Positions 35,167 through 43,799 are shown, numbered from the stretch's first letter. The stretch is 64,000 bases of DNA from Candidatus Nitrosothermus koennekei (GCA_013538715.1 JACAFH010000002.1:186001-250000); one strand, 5' to 3'. The notes: generated by a model from the sequence alone, not told the origin. Made by a program: numbers and translations.

Positions 35167-35513
35167 TATACTTCACCAGTAAGACTAGCAAGTATTATAG
35201 TTCTAGTGCCATACGCTATTATTGAAGCAGCGCCTATTATACATAGCCACGTCATGCTTTTCTCCCACACTCTTCCTTGTCTAAGCTCTATAAGAATTAT
35301 TCTCAAACCATTGAAACCATGTATTGCTACAGTAACAAGCACTAATTCAAGCACTATAGTATAAGGAAGATTTTTATAATTTGCTATAACATTTTCATAT
35401 TCTAAACTTGCTCCATATGGCATAATTAATCTAAACATAATATGAATAGCAACTAAGATTATTGCAGATATACCAGTAATATAATGTATCTTCATTATAT
35501 TACTCTCTCTCAT
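35166..35513 (-). CDS. sdhD: Succinate dehydrogenase membrane anchor subunit
   Basis: 115 residues with three helices: IHYITGISAIILVAIHIMFR, TIVLELVLVTVAIHGFNGLR, and SMTWLCIIGAASIIAYGTRT. His residues at about 18 and 65 could coordinate heme or line the quinone site. The gene lies two bases after the stop of sdhC and overlaps sdhB. Confidence 0.87.
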   Translation of the reverse strand: MRESNIMKIHYITGISAIILVAIHIMFRLIMPYGASLEYENVIANYKNLPYTIVLELVLVTVAIHGFNGLRIILIELRQGRVWEKSMTWLCIIGAASIIAYGTRTIILASLTGEV

Positions 35514-35515
35514 CT

Positions 35516-35941
35516 TTACTCACCAAATAATATACTTGCTCCATACATCATTGCTAGTGCTGCTAATGCTATACTGACCCATATGCATGCCTTCATCTTG
35601 TTATTAAGACTTAATGGATTGTATGGATACTCTGGTCTTCCTGCTTTGCCTAAACCTTTTCCTCCTTCAGCAAAATATAACCTAACTCCATTTGCAGCAT
35701 GGAATACACACATACCAATAACTAGCGTAAGTATTATATGTCCTTGGGTAGTTTGTGTTAGTTCTAGCATCTTATCCCATGCTATCTTCCCATTAACTAT
35801 ATTACTAGTCTCTATTACATGTGCTATAAAATATACTAATAAACCTACACCCGTCCATCTCTGAAGCCAATAAGCAAACCTAGGTAAACCATACTTGTAT
35901 GGCCTTAACCAACCTTTGATACCTTCTCTATTCTCCTTCAT
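35516..35941 (-). CDS. sdhC: Succinate dehydrogenase cytochrome b subunit
   Basis: 141 residues. Opens with the sdhC signature FAYWLQRWTGVGLLVYFIAH (R-W-T-G plus His), then ILTLVIGMCVFHAANGVRLY (second His) and ACIWVSIALAALAMMYGASI. Three membrane helices with two likely heme-b ligands. It lies eight bases after sdhA and directly before the second membrane subunit. Confidence 0.92.
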   Translation of the reverse strand: MKENREGIKGWLRPYKYGLPRFAYWLQRWTGVGLLVYFIAHVIETSNIVNGKIAWDKMLELTQTTQGHIILTLVIGMCVFHAANGVRLYFAEGGKGLGKAGRPEYPYNPLSLNNKMKACIWVSIALAALAMMYGASILFGE

Positions 35942-35949
35942 TATACCAC

Positions 35950-37659
35950 CTAATAATGTCTCTCTGCAGGTTTATATTTTGTTATCGTCACAGGATGATA
36001 AGTTATCTTTGGGCTATCACCAGTATAATATGCTAGTGTGTGCTTTAAAAAGTTGACATCATCTCTTTTTGGATAATCTATTCTTGCATGAGAACCTCTT
36101 GATTCCTTCCTTAAATATGCACCCATTAATACAACTTCACAAGTTCTTAACATAGCATCTATCTCTAGCACATTAATAAAATTTGTATTATACTCTTTTG
36201 ATTTGTCATCTACTCTCTTCCATGACTTTGCCTTTAATTCTTTAATCTTTCTTAAACCTTCTTGCATACCTTTTTCATCTCTAAATATATAAGCACTCTC
36301 TTGCATATTCTTAGTTAGTTCGTCTCTTAGTTCATATGGATTAATATCTCCAGAACCATGAAATATCTCATCGTAGATCCTCTTCTCTTCATCCTTGATC
36401 TGTTGATTCTCAATCTCTAGATAAGAATTAGAGAGAGTATATTTAGCAGCGAACTCTCCTGTATATCTCCCCCATACTAGACATTCAGCAGTAGAGTTTG
36501 CTCCTAACCTATTTGCGCCATTTATACTAACACATGCTGCCTCGCCAGCACTCCATAATCCTTTCATTTCAGTAGCACCATCTATATTACAATGTATACC
36601 ACCCATCATATAATGACATACTGGTCTAACTGGTATAGGTTCATCTATAGGATCTAAACCAGAGAATTTCATGCATATCTCCCTTATACCAGCAAGTTTT
36701 GTCTTTATCTTCTCTTCACCTAGATGTCTAAGATCTAACAATACATAAGGCATCTGAGTAGCTTCATCAAAGAATCCTCTTCCTTCCAATATCTCACTAT
36801 ACATTGCACGAGATACAACATCTCTTGATGCTAACTCTAATTTATTAGGAGCGTACTTTTTCATAAACCTCTCACCATCTTTATTAAGAAGATAACCTCC
36901 CTCTCCTCTTGCTCCCTCGGTTATCAATATTCCTGATGGTAGTATACCTGTAGGATGGAACTGAACAAACTCCATATCTTTTAGTGCTAGACCAGCTCTA
37001 TAAGCCATATCTATTCCGTCTGGTGTTGATGAATGAGCATACGTCGCAAATGGATATATCCTTCCAGCTCCTCCCGTTGCTATTATTCCTGCTTTACCTT
37101 TGAATACTACAAAGTTACCAGTTGCTATCTCTATAGCAGTAAAACCTACAAAGTGATGATCATTAGATAATATTGAGGTTAAAAACCACTCATTATAAAA
37201 GTGTATATTATCATATTTTAAACATGTATCATATAAAGTCTGCATCTCATAGAATCCTACTTTATCTTGAGCATAAGTTGCTCTAGGATAACTATAACCA
37301 CCAAAAGGTCTCTGATCTATTCTTCCATCCTCTCTTCTGCTCCATGGCATACCCCAATGCTCTAATTGATAAATCTCATTAGGCATGCTATAGACTAATC
37401 TCTCTACACAATCCTGATCTGCTAAATAATCACTCCCTTTTATAGTATCGAAGATGTGAGATTCAAAATTATCTCCAAGCTCTGGGAAGAGTACAGCTGC
37501 AGTGCCTCCTTCTGCAGATACTGAATGTGACCTCATAACTTGAACTTTAGATATAACTGCTATGCTTATCTTATTACTTGTTCTTGCTGCTTCTATTGCC
37601 GCTCTCAAACCCGCTATACCAGAGCCAGCAATTAATAAATCATGCTTAATTGTATCCAT
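35950..37659 (-). CDS. sdhA: Succinate dehydrogenase flavoprotein subunit
   Basis: 569 residues. FAD-binding DLLIAGSGIAGLRAAIEAA at the start; covalent FAD His in RSHSVSAEGGTAAVL (about 44); active-site His/Arg in FVQFHPTGIL, TEGARGEGG and PVCHYMMGGI with Arg-dependent SSTAECL-like NSTAECLVWGRYTGE. Oxidizes succinate to fumarate (or the reverse). First gene of sdhACDB. A TATA box stands about 26 bases before the ATG, so the transcript is probably leaderless. Confidence 0.96.
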   Translation of the reverse strand: MDTIKHDLLIAGSGIAGLRAAIEAARTSNKISIAVISKVQVMRSHSVSAEGGTAAVLFPELGDNFESHIFDTIKGSDYLADQDCVERLVYSMPNEIYQLEHWGMPWSRREDGRIDQRPFGGYSYPRATYAQDKVGFYEMQTLYDTCLKYDNIHFYNEWFLTSILSNDHHFVGFTAIEIATGNFVVFKGKAGIIATGGAGRIYPFATYAHSSTPDGIDMAYRAGLALKDMEFVQFHPTGILPSGILITEGARGEGGYLLNKDGERFMKKYAPNKLELASRDVVSRAMYSEILEGRGFFDEATQMPYVLLDLRHLGEEKIKTKLAGIREICMKFSGLDPIDEPIPVRPVCHYMMGGIHCNIDGATEMKGLWSAGEAACVSINGANRLGANSTAECLVWGRYTGEFAAKYTLSNSYLEIENQQIKDEEKRIYDEIFHGSGDINPYELRDELTKNMQESAYIFRDEKGMQEGLRKIKELKAKSWKRVDDKSKEYNTNFINVLEIDAMLRTCEVVLMGAYLRKESRGSHARIDYPKRDDVNFLKHTLAYYTGDSPKITYHPVTITKYKPAERHY

Positions 37660-37679
37660 GCACTTCTAACACGTAAAAG

Positions 37680-37691
37680 CCTTATATATTC
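37680..37691 (-). promoter_or_regulatory. TATA box of the sdh operon
   Basis: GAATATATAAGG on the minus strand, centred about 26 bases upstream of the sdhA ATG at 37659. The distance fits a leaderless mRNA. Confidence 0.5.
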
Positions 37692-37838
37692 ATATATCGA
37701 AGATTTAAATTTATAACATACATAAAATGATTATGTCTTTAATATATGATGCATTATAGATCCAGTTTAGAATAGAAGATTAGTATTAGCTTATACATGA
37801 CCTGAATTATTTTATATGAGTTCAAATGATGCATAAGT

Positions 37839-38183
37839 ATGGATAGGATCGATGAATTAGAATGGTATGTAAGAGACCATATCTCAAGATATTATAATCT
37901 CCCTAATACAATAGTTAGGAAAGAAGCGTTAGTAGATGGTTTAATTAAACATATTAGATATAAGGGATCATCAAGAGAGGAAATAAGTGTTCTAATGGAA
38001 GAGGTATTAAGAAGATTATATACAAAAGGCATTATAGATAAAGAGAAGAGTATCATGCTTCATATGTTAGAGAGGTATAAGTGTAAAGATTGTATGTATG
38101 TTTCGTATATATCAGATGTAGAAGAGATGATATGCATTAGATGTAACTCACATAACATAGAGAGATTTATAGTAAAGAAATGA
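37839..38183 (+). CDS. Small zinc-ribbon protein, coupled to an SDR
   Basis: 114 residues, not recognised. The first 80 residues are helical (DELEWYVRDHISRYYNLPNT, SREEISVLMEEVLRRLYTKG); the end is a zinc ribbon with CKDC and CIRC (about 85-88 and 101-104). The stop overlaps the start of the SDR gene by four bases. Possibly a nucleic-acid or protein-binding adaptor (inference). Confidence 0.6.
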   Translation: MDRIDELEWYVRDHISRYYNLPNTIVRKEALVDGLIKHIRYKGSSREEISVLMEEVLRRLYTKGIIDKEKSIMLHMLERYKCKDCMYVSYISDVEEMICIRCNSHNIERFIVKK

Positions 38184-38977
38184 AGTTTAATGATAAGATT
38201 GTACTTATAACTGGAGCCTCTAGTGGAATAGGAGAAGAGGCTGCTTATCTATTTGCAAGTAAAGGTGCTGATCTAATATTGATAGGAAGAAGGGTTGATA
38301 GATTAAATCAAGTAAAAGTTAGAATAGAGGAGAAGTATAGAGAACAAAGATGTAAAGTAATAAGATGTGATGTAAGCAAGAGAGAAGAGGTATTAGAGAT
38401 GAGTAAAGATGTTCTAAAAGATTTCAAATATATAGATATATTAGTAAATAATGCAGGATTTGCTATATTCAGTAATGTAATAAATACTAGCATAGAGGAG
38501 ATAAAATCCCAGATTGAGACTAATCTACTAGGTGCAATCTACTGTATAAAAGCCTTTTTACCTATTATGCTAGAGAGAAATTTTGGACGTATAGTTAATG
38601 TAGCAAGTTTAGCAGCTAGTATTGGAGTACCAAATCTTGCCTCTTACTGTGCATCAAAATTTGGTTTATTAGGATTCTCACAAGCATTATACCATGAACT
38701 TCATGGAACAAATGTTAGAATAAGTGTAGTAAGTCCTATAACTGTAAAGACAGAATTCTTTAATCATCAATCATTCAAGAGTATTGAATTAGAACCAAAA
38801 ATAGCATTATCTGCAAACAGTGTAGCAAAGGCAATACTTCGTGCTATAAACTCTAAGAGGTTAGAGATAACAGTTCCATTTTATGCACGAGGTGCAATAT
38901 GGTTAACACAAACCTTACCTTATCTTACAAACCCTATTGTACGAGAGCTATTCATAAGATTTAACAAAAATAGATAA
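38180..38977 (+). CDS. Short-chain dehydrogenase/reductase
   Basis: 265 residues. Classical SDR: cofactor motif VLITGASSGIGEEAAYLFAS, DVSKREEVLEMS, VNNAGFAIF, catalytic Ser in RIVNVASLAASIGVPN (about 141) and YxxxK in SYCASKFGLLGFS (about 155-159). RRVDR after strand 2 suggests NADP use. The C-terminal helix (FYARGAIWLTQTLPYLTNPI) may associate with membranes. Substrate unknown. Confidence 0.9.
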   Translation: MKFNDKIVLITGASSGIGEEAAYLFASKGADLILIGRRVDRLNQVKVRIEEKYREQRCKVIRCDVSKREEVLEMSKDVLKDFKYIDILVNNAGFAIFSNVINTSIEEIKSQIETNLLGAIYCIKAFLPIMLERNFGRIVNVASLAASIGVPNLASYCASKFGLLGFSQALYHELHGTNVRISVVSPITVKTEFFNHQSFKSIELEPKIALSANSVAKAILRAINSKRLEITVPFYARGAIWLTQTLPYLTNPIVRELFIRFNKNR

Positions 38978-39114
38978 GTATATAATATTAAATATCTTAT
39001 ACTAGTCTTACTACAGATATAGATATATCTTGTTAATGCATTAAAAGTGATATAATAATAATGAAGATTAAATAACCGATAAATTAATTTAGTAATACAG
39101 AGTAAGTATATTAG

Positions 39115-39342
39115 ATGAGTGAAGATAAAGATAATGAGAATTACGAAGAGTATATGACTGAGAGTGATTATGTAATGATGTATAGAGATCTGGAAGAGAG
39201 ACTGGAGAGTTTAGAAGAGTTAGTAGCAAAACTATCCAGGGAAGTATCAGTAATGAAGAAAGCACTTAGAAATCAGATAGTACGATATGAGATAAATCTA
39301 ATAAAACAAGGTAATAATATAAATTCTATAATAGATGATTAG
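39115..39342 (+). CDS. Small acidic coiled-coil protein
   Basis: 75 residues. Acidic start (EDKDNENYEEYMTESDY) then one long heptad helix (DLEERLESLEELVAKLSREV, SVMKKALRNQIVRY). No other motif. Likely a soluble oligomer. It ends four bases into the convergent Cas4-like gene. Confidence 0.55.
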   Translation: MSEDKDNENYEEYMTESDYVMMYRDLEERLESLEELVAKLSREVSVMKKALRNQIVRYEINLIKQGNNINSIIDD

Positions 39343-39953
39343 GACTCTTTTCTACCTAATAATCTGGCGATGAACGAATCATCCTGTTCCCATTTACGAA
39401 TGTAACATCTTATATTATATTGACATTCCCTACACGAACTACTAGGTTCTATCACAGGAGTTTTTCCATCTCTTAATAAGGTATTAAATATCTTAACTCG
39501 TCTTATTAGCTCATTGAATACCTTTTTATCCCTTCCTAATGTAAACTCTATTGTATCACCTTCTCTATTAACATATATAATTATTCCATATTCTACCTCA
39601 AATATAAACAGATTAGCGTTTAATGATAATATATCTTCTGGAAATGGTTCTTTTGGTAGATCGTTAACATATATTATATCAAATAATACTCCATCCATTA
39701 TAGCATATGCATAACCTACAAGTTTGATACCATCAATCTCACACTCTTTCTTCTCACTCCTTAAATCTAATATACGCTTCATTTTTTCTTTTCTAGATGG
39801 TAAAGGTTCTTTCCTATCGTAATAAGATCTCCTTAAACATCTTATGCACTCGTCTACTGATATTATATTTATATCATCTATCTTTGTAATTTTATTATAC
39901 TTATCTTTAATCATCTTATCAATTAATTCCTTCCAATCCCTTTCTCCTAACAT
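39339..39953 (-). CDS. Cas4/RecB-like Fe-S protein, apparently shortened core
   Basis: 204 residues. The N-terminus VDECIRCLRRSYYDRKEPLP has the Cys of Cas4/DUF83 proteins, and the C-terminus carries CRECQYNIRCYI (CxxCxxxxxC), which with the first Cys would bind [4Fe-4S]. Between them the nuclease core is reduced: DGVLFDIIYV may supply the GxxD-type Asp, and NANLFIFEVEYGIIIYVN matches the post-motif strand, but the ExK motif expected after the Asp is not visible. No CRISPR array or other cas gene is in the window. Nuclease activity is uncertain; an Fe-S DNA-binding role is possible. Confidence 0.6.
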   Translation of the reverse strand: MLGERDWKELIDKMIKDKYNKITKIDDINIISVDECIRCLRRSYYDRKEPLPSRKEKMKRILDLRSEKKECEIDGIKLVGYAYAIMDGVLFDIIYVNDLPKEPFPEDILSLNANLFIFEVEYGIIIYVNREGDTIEFTLGRDKKVFNELIRRVKIFNTLLRDGKTPVIEPSSSCRECQYNIRCYIRKWEQDDSFIARLLGRKES

Positions 39954-40005
39954 AACATTTCACTCTTACGTAATATTTATTATCATATATTATATTAAAT
40001 TATAC

Positions 40006-40173
40006 ATGAGGATAGAAAGAACTAAAGCTAAAAGGGTAGCAATTATACTCTTTGGTGTTGGAGTATGGGGCATAGGCATGAGTGTATATCTTCATAATTC
40101 CTTCTTATTGTTTTTTGCAGGAATAGATCTAGCAATGGGTGTAATATTTCTCATGAGTAAAAAAGATAAGTGA
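40006..40173 (+). CDS. Small two-helix membrane protein
   Basis: 55 residues from ATG 40006; the longer upstream frame runs inside the opposite gene and is not used. A basic start (MRIERTKAKR) is followed by VAIILFGVGVWGIGMSVYLH and SFLLFFAGIDLAMGVIFLMS. Its stop TGA is the first part of a TGATAATCA element. No known family. Confidence 0.55.
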   Translation: MRIERTKAKRVAIILFGVGVWGIGMSVYLHNSFLLFFAGIDLAMGVIFLMSKKDK

Positions 40174-40203
40174 TAATCAATAAGTTAATAAATGATTATC
40201 ATT
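40171..40203. promoter_or_regulatory. Pair of TGATWATCA elements before the 38-residue membrane protein
   Basis: TGATAATCA at 40171-40179 and TGATTATCA (within AATGATTATCATT) at 40193-40201, centres 22 bases apart (two helical turns). A TATA-like TTAATAAATG lies between them, so the sites flank the promoter of the gene starting at 40214. The same nine bases occur four times in front of the amt gene at 41822. Confidence 0.55.
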
Positions 40204-40213
40204 AATATATATT

Positions 40214-40330
40214 ATGGCGGAAGCTTCAATAACAAGCGTCGCAACTATGATTGTAATATTTGCTATCTGTGCAGGTATATGGTTTGCAGTACGTGCAGCA
40301 AGACCAAAAATAAAGAGCACGCAAACATAA
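40214..40330 (+). CDS. 38-residue single-pass membrane protein
   Basis: MAEASITSVATMIVIFAICA continues as a hydrophobic helix to GIWFAVRAA and ends with a basic tail RPKIKSTQT, so the C-terminus should stay inside. Too short for database-style recognition. Its promoter carries two TGATWATCA elements identical to those at the nearby amt gene, which argues that it is a real, co-regulated gene rather than noise. Its start lies ten bases after the second element. Confidence 0.6.
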   Translation: MAEASITSVATMIVIFAICAGIWFAVRAARPKIKSTQT

Positions 40331-40397
40331 TTTTTTATTATATTTATCGATATTAATTGTATCAATAATTAGATATCAATAAACAATAAAAAATAGA

Positions 40398-41822
40398 TTA
40401 TTCTTCGACGTATGCACGTTCACCATGTTGCGCTATATCCAATCCTACCTCTTCTTCTCTTGGCGTTACTCTAATTCCTCCAGGCCATACTAGATCCATA
40501 ACTTTAAAGATAAGTAACGAGAGTCCAAACGAGTATGCTATTGCTACAGCTGCGCCTAGAGTATTAACTCCTAGTTGTGCTATATCACCTTCCCATGCTC
40601 CATCAAATCCATTTATGTGTGCATTTGCTAATATTCCTGTTAGTATAGCACCAACTGTACCTCCTGTTCCATGTACGCCCCATACATCTAATGCATCATC
40701 CCAACCTCTTCTATTCTTAAATATTACTGCACCATAACATACCATTGCAACTACAAACCCTATTATCATTGCACCCATTGGTGCTACAAATCCTGATGCT
40801 GGAGTTATACCTACTAGACCAGCTACTGCACCAGATGCAGCACCAACTATACTAGGTTTGCCAGTATGTGCCCAGCTCATAAGCATCCATGTAACTGCTG
40901 CTGTACCTGTAGCGAGATTAGTTACAACCCATGCACTTGCTGCTAAACCACTTGCTGCTACTGCACTACCTGCGTTAAATCCAAACCAACCAAACCATAG
41001 TAACGATGCACCAAGTATAATCATTGGTATATTATGAGGTTCCATTGGGACTTTACCTAAACCTAACCTCCTGCCTAATACCAATGCACCTGCCAATGCA
41101 CTCCAACCTGAAGATATATGTACAACTGTACCTCCTGCAAAATCTAATGCACCTAGATCGAAGAGGAATCCTCCTCCCCATACCCAATGCGCGAGTGGAT
41201 CATATACTACTGTAGCCCAAATTACTACAAATATTGCAAATGCACTAAACTTTATCCTATCAACTAAACCTCCCACTATAAGTGCTGGTGTTATTATAGC
41301 GAATGTTAGTTGGAACGCCATGAATGTTTGATGGGGTATTGTCATTGGGAATAATGGACCCTCTAGTGGTGCTTTATGAGATACACCGTTTAAGAATGCA
41401 TATGAGAAATCTCCAACAAAGTCATGTTGTCCATTTATAGCTGGACCAAATGCTAAACTATATCCATATAGTGTCCACTGAACTGTTATTATACCCATGA
41501 CTATAAATACCATCATTATAGTAGAGTTCACACTCTTCCTTCTAGCTAATCCTGCATAGAAGAATGCGACGCCTGGTGTCATCAATAGTACTAATGCAGA
41601 TGATGTTAACATCCATGCATTATCTCCTGTATCTATAGGACATGGATTTCCTGCCTCATCTCTACATTCATAAGGGTTCTCCTCAGGACCAACAAAGAGT
41701 GGTATGCTTCCATTCTCATTTGGTTGTGCTTCATTTGGTAAAATCTGAACTTCGCCATATGCTGCTATGTATGATATGCTTAGAATAGTTACTAGTATAG
41801 CCCATGTAGTCTTCATCTTCAT
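40398..41822 (-). CDS. amt: Ammonium transporter, canonical paralogue
   Basis: 474 residues, 11 transmembrane helices after an N-terminal signal-like helix (TWAILVTILSISYIAAYG). An unusual extracellular lead follows with a likely disulfide pair in NPYECRDEAGNPCPID. Conserved Amt residues: NAWMLTSSALVLLMTPGVAF, FYAGLARRKSVNSTIMM, QWTLYGYSLAFGP, the first pore His in GGTVVHISSGWSAL, and the second in DVWGVHGTGGTVGAILTG. The cytoplasmic tail (EEEVGLDIAQHGERAYVEE) is short. Takes up ammonium or ammonia. Its promoter carries four TGATWATCA elements. Confidence 0.96.
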   Translation of the reverse strand: MKMKTTWAILVTILSISYIAAYGEVQILPNEAQPNENGSIPLFVGPEENPYECRDEAGNPCPIDTGDNAWMLTSSALVLLMTPGVAFFYAGLARRKSVNSTIMMVFIVMGIITVQWTLYGYSLAFGPAINGQHDFVGDFSYAFLNGVSHKAPLEGPLFPMTIPHQTFMAFQLTFAIITPALIVGGLVDRIKFSAFAIFVVIWATVVYDPLAHWVWGGGFLFDLGALDFAGGTVVHISSGWSALAGALVLGRRLGLGKVPMEPHNIPMIILGASLLWFGWFGFNAGSAVAASGLAASAWVVTNLATGTAAVTWMLMSWAHTGKPSIVGAASGAVAGLVGITPASGFVAPMGAMIIGFVVAMVCYGAVIFKNRRGWDDALDVWGVHGTGGTVGAILTGILANAHINGFDGAWEGDIAQLGVNTLGAAVAIAYSFGLSLLIFKVMDLVWPGGIRVTPREEEVGLDIAQHGERAYVEE

Positions 41823-41830
41823 TAATCATT

Positions 41831-41896
41831 TGATAATCATTTTATTATAAAAATATTTTTTATTTTGATTATCAAATGATAATCAAATGATAATCA
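41831..41896. promoter_or_regulatory. Four-copy TGATWATCA operator array at the amt promoter
   Basis: Copies at 41831-41839 (TGATAATCA), 41866-41874 (TGATTATCA), 41877-41885 and 41888-41896 (both TGATAATCA). The last three are spaced exactly 11 bases start to start, that is one per helical turn on the same face. A TATA-like ATTTTTATAATAAAA (minus strand, about 41843-41857) lies between copy one and the other three, so the array brackets the promoter of the gene starting at 41822. This is a typical layout for a cooperative transcription factor. The protein is unknown. Confidence 0.7.
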
Positions 41897-41953
41897 TTTC
41901 TGATTTGAAAGTGTATTCCTGTTGTACAGAATTTTATTGATTTAAAAAAATGA

Positions 41954-43180
41954 TTATGTTATATTATATGATTTCTCTCCATGCAGTGATACATCTTCGC
42001 CTATCTCTTCCTCTTCTGGATTTACTCTTATTGGTTTGACAGCATTGATTATCCTTAATAGTACATAAGTTCCTACAAATCCAAATGAAGCTCCTACTAC
42101 AGTTCCTAGTGCTTGTACTCCAACTAGTGATGTAGAACCATATACTAAACCTACTGCAGCATCATTTGTTATCATCGGAGATGCAAATATTGCTACACTC
42201 ATTGTTCCCCAGACACATGTCATTCCATGTATAGATATTACATCACATACATCGTCTACTTTCAACCTGTCTTTGAAGAAGAGAACTCCAACGTAGAATA
42301 CTACTCCTGCAATAAGCCCTATGACCAATCCAGCCCATGGTTCTATATAACCCGAAGCAGGAGTTACAGCTGCTAAGCCTGCTATTGGACCATTTGCCCC
42401 TAAACTTGCACTTGGTTTCTTTGTTACTGCCCATCCTGCTAGTATTGTAGATAATCCAGCACCTGCAGCAGCAAGATTCGTAGCTACCATTGCAGATACT
42501 GCTATACCATTTGCAGCTAATGCACTACCACCATTAAATCCATTCCAACCAAACCATAGCAGAAAGAGCGCTAAGAACTGATATGTTACATTATGGCCGC
42601 TCATAACAGATGGTGTTCCAAATCCTATTCTTCTTCCAAGTATTAGTGCAGATGCTAAAGAACCGAATGCTGCTGAGAGATGCACAACTATGCCCCCTGC
42701 AAAGTCCAACACTCCTACCTTTGCTAACCAACCACCGCCCCAGACCCAATTTGCTAGAGGTGCATAGATCAATACTATCCATATTGGTATAAATACCAAC
42801 CATGGACCGAATCTCATCCTTTCTGCTAAGCCTCCAGTTATTAATGCTACAGTTATTGCTGCAAACATTCCTTGATAGATGAAGAAAAGATAACCCGGTA
42901 TTGTGTGATTACTGAATAGAGGCTCTGTAGTTACATTATTCAATGCTATATAGTCTAATGCTCCTATCCATCCATTTGTATTACCAAATGCTATTGTAAA
43001 GCCGAGAATAAACCATGCTATAAGCCCTATAACTGCAGTGAAAAGCACTTTCATTATTATACCAGATGCATTTTTTGCTCTAATCAATCCTGCTTCGAGA
43101 AAACCAACGCCACCTATCATTAGAAATACTAGCCCAGTTGAGACTATTATCCATGCGGTATCTCCTGTATCTATAGGCAT
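41954..43180 (-). CDS. amt: Ammonium transporter, divergent paralogue
   Basis: 408 residues, no signal peptide, 11 helices. It shares IDTGDTAWIIVSTGLVFLM and FGFVGTYVLLRI-type helices with the family, and the first pore His in GGIVVHLSAAFGSLASALI. The second His segment reads ISIHGMTCVWGTMSVAIFA where canonical Amts have VHGTGGTVGAI, so the pore exit is altered. GVGFLEAGLIRAKNASGIIM replaces AFFYGGLVRRKN. Nitrososphaeria commonly have two Amts of different affinity; which is which cannot be told. Followed by the canonical paralogue 131 bases downstream on the same strand. Confidence 0.93.
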   Translation of the reverse strand: MPIDTGDTAWIIVSTGLVFLMIGGVGFLEAGLIRAKNASGIIMKVLFTAVIGLIAWFILGFTIAFGNTNGWIGALDYIALNNVTTEPLFSNHTIPGYLFFIYQGMFAAITVALITGGLAERMRFGPWLVFIPIWIVLIYAPLANWVWGGGWLAKVGVLDFAGGIVVHLSAAFGSLASALILGRRIGFGTPSVMSGHNVTYQFLALFLLWFGWNGFNGGSALAANGIAVSAMVATNLAAAGAGLSTILAGWAVTKKPSASLGANGPIAGLAAVTPASGYIEPWAGLVIGLIAGVVFYVGVLFFKDRLKVDDVCDVISIHGMTCVWGTMSVAIFASPMITNDAAVGLVYGSTSLVGVQALGTVVGASFGFVGTYVLLRIINAVKPIRVNPEEEEIGEDVSLHGEKSYNIT

Positions 43181-43799
43181 ATAATCAAGTATTATTGCTT
43201 ATTTTTAAGTTTTATGGCTATAGCTAAATTTTTATTAATTTCTAATTAGATACACGCATATATTTATTAGTTTATCATTTGATAATTGAATTATAATCAT
43301 ATAGTTATATTATTATATATCGCTTATAATAGTGTTACTATAATCAGGATCTGATTATTAGTAGATATAAAACCTTGTTATCATAAAAAGCTTGATACAC
43401 TCATTTGTTAGTTGCTAGCAGATGCAATTAAATAATCATATAATAGTCTCGTATTTATTAATGAATATAATATGTTTTAACTCTTTATATATTTTAACCA
43501 TAAATAATAGCATAAGCTGACATTATTCTATTATTGTCTTAATCTACTATTAATGCTATAAATGTTATTTACTCATCTTTGTCTCTTGAAATCTTTTACA
43601 TCTGCTATAATTAATAAAATGAGACTAATTGCAAAATGTTATCAAATTATTGCTTAATATCATCTTCAAATTGTAGCATTCTTTAGTGCTAGAATATGAG
43701 GATCTCTCGTTCTCTTCTATGACTTGCTATTATCATTAGTTTATCTGCTGTTCCATTCTCGTTTAATTCTCTATAGAGATATTATCAATGAATAAAATA
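43181..43799. other. Intergenic stretch of about 620 bases with a possible decayed gene
   Basis: Near 43272-43285 the sequence TTATCATTTGATAA has the same half-sites and spacing as the amt operator array but is not an exact copy; it lies about 95 bases before the divergent amt start. From about 43560 to 43790, minus-strand fragments RELNENGTADKLMIIASHRR and then RDPHILALKNATI in a neighbouring frame look like a coding remnant split by frameshifts. I could not name it. The rest is AT-rich with nothing visible. Confidence 0.4.

Noticed and set aside
37790-37835. Possible C/D box (ATGA..CTGA..ATGATG) before the zinc-ribbon gene
   Set aside because: Boxes are in the wrong order and no closing stem forms.
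39339-39953. CRISPR system hint from the Cas4-like gene
   Set aside because: No repeat-spacer array or any other cas gene was seen anywhere in the window.
41831-41896. Reading the operator array as a Fur box only
   Set aside because: It resembles Fur-like repeats, but the 9-mer and its 11-base spacing do not establish the protein; left as unknown regulator.
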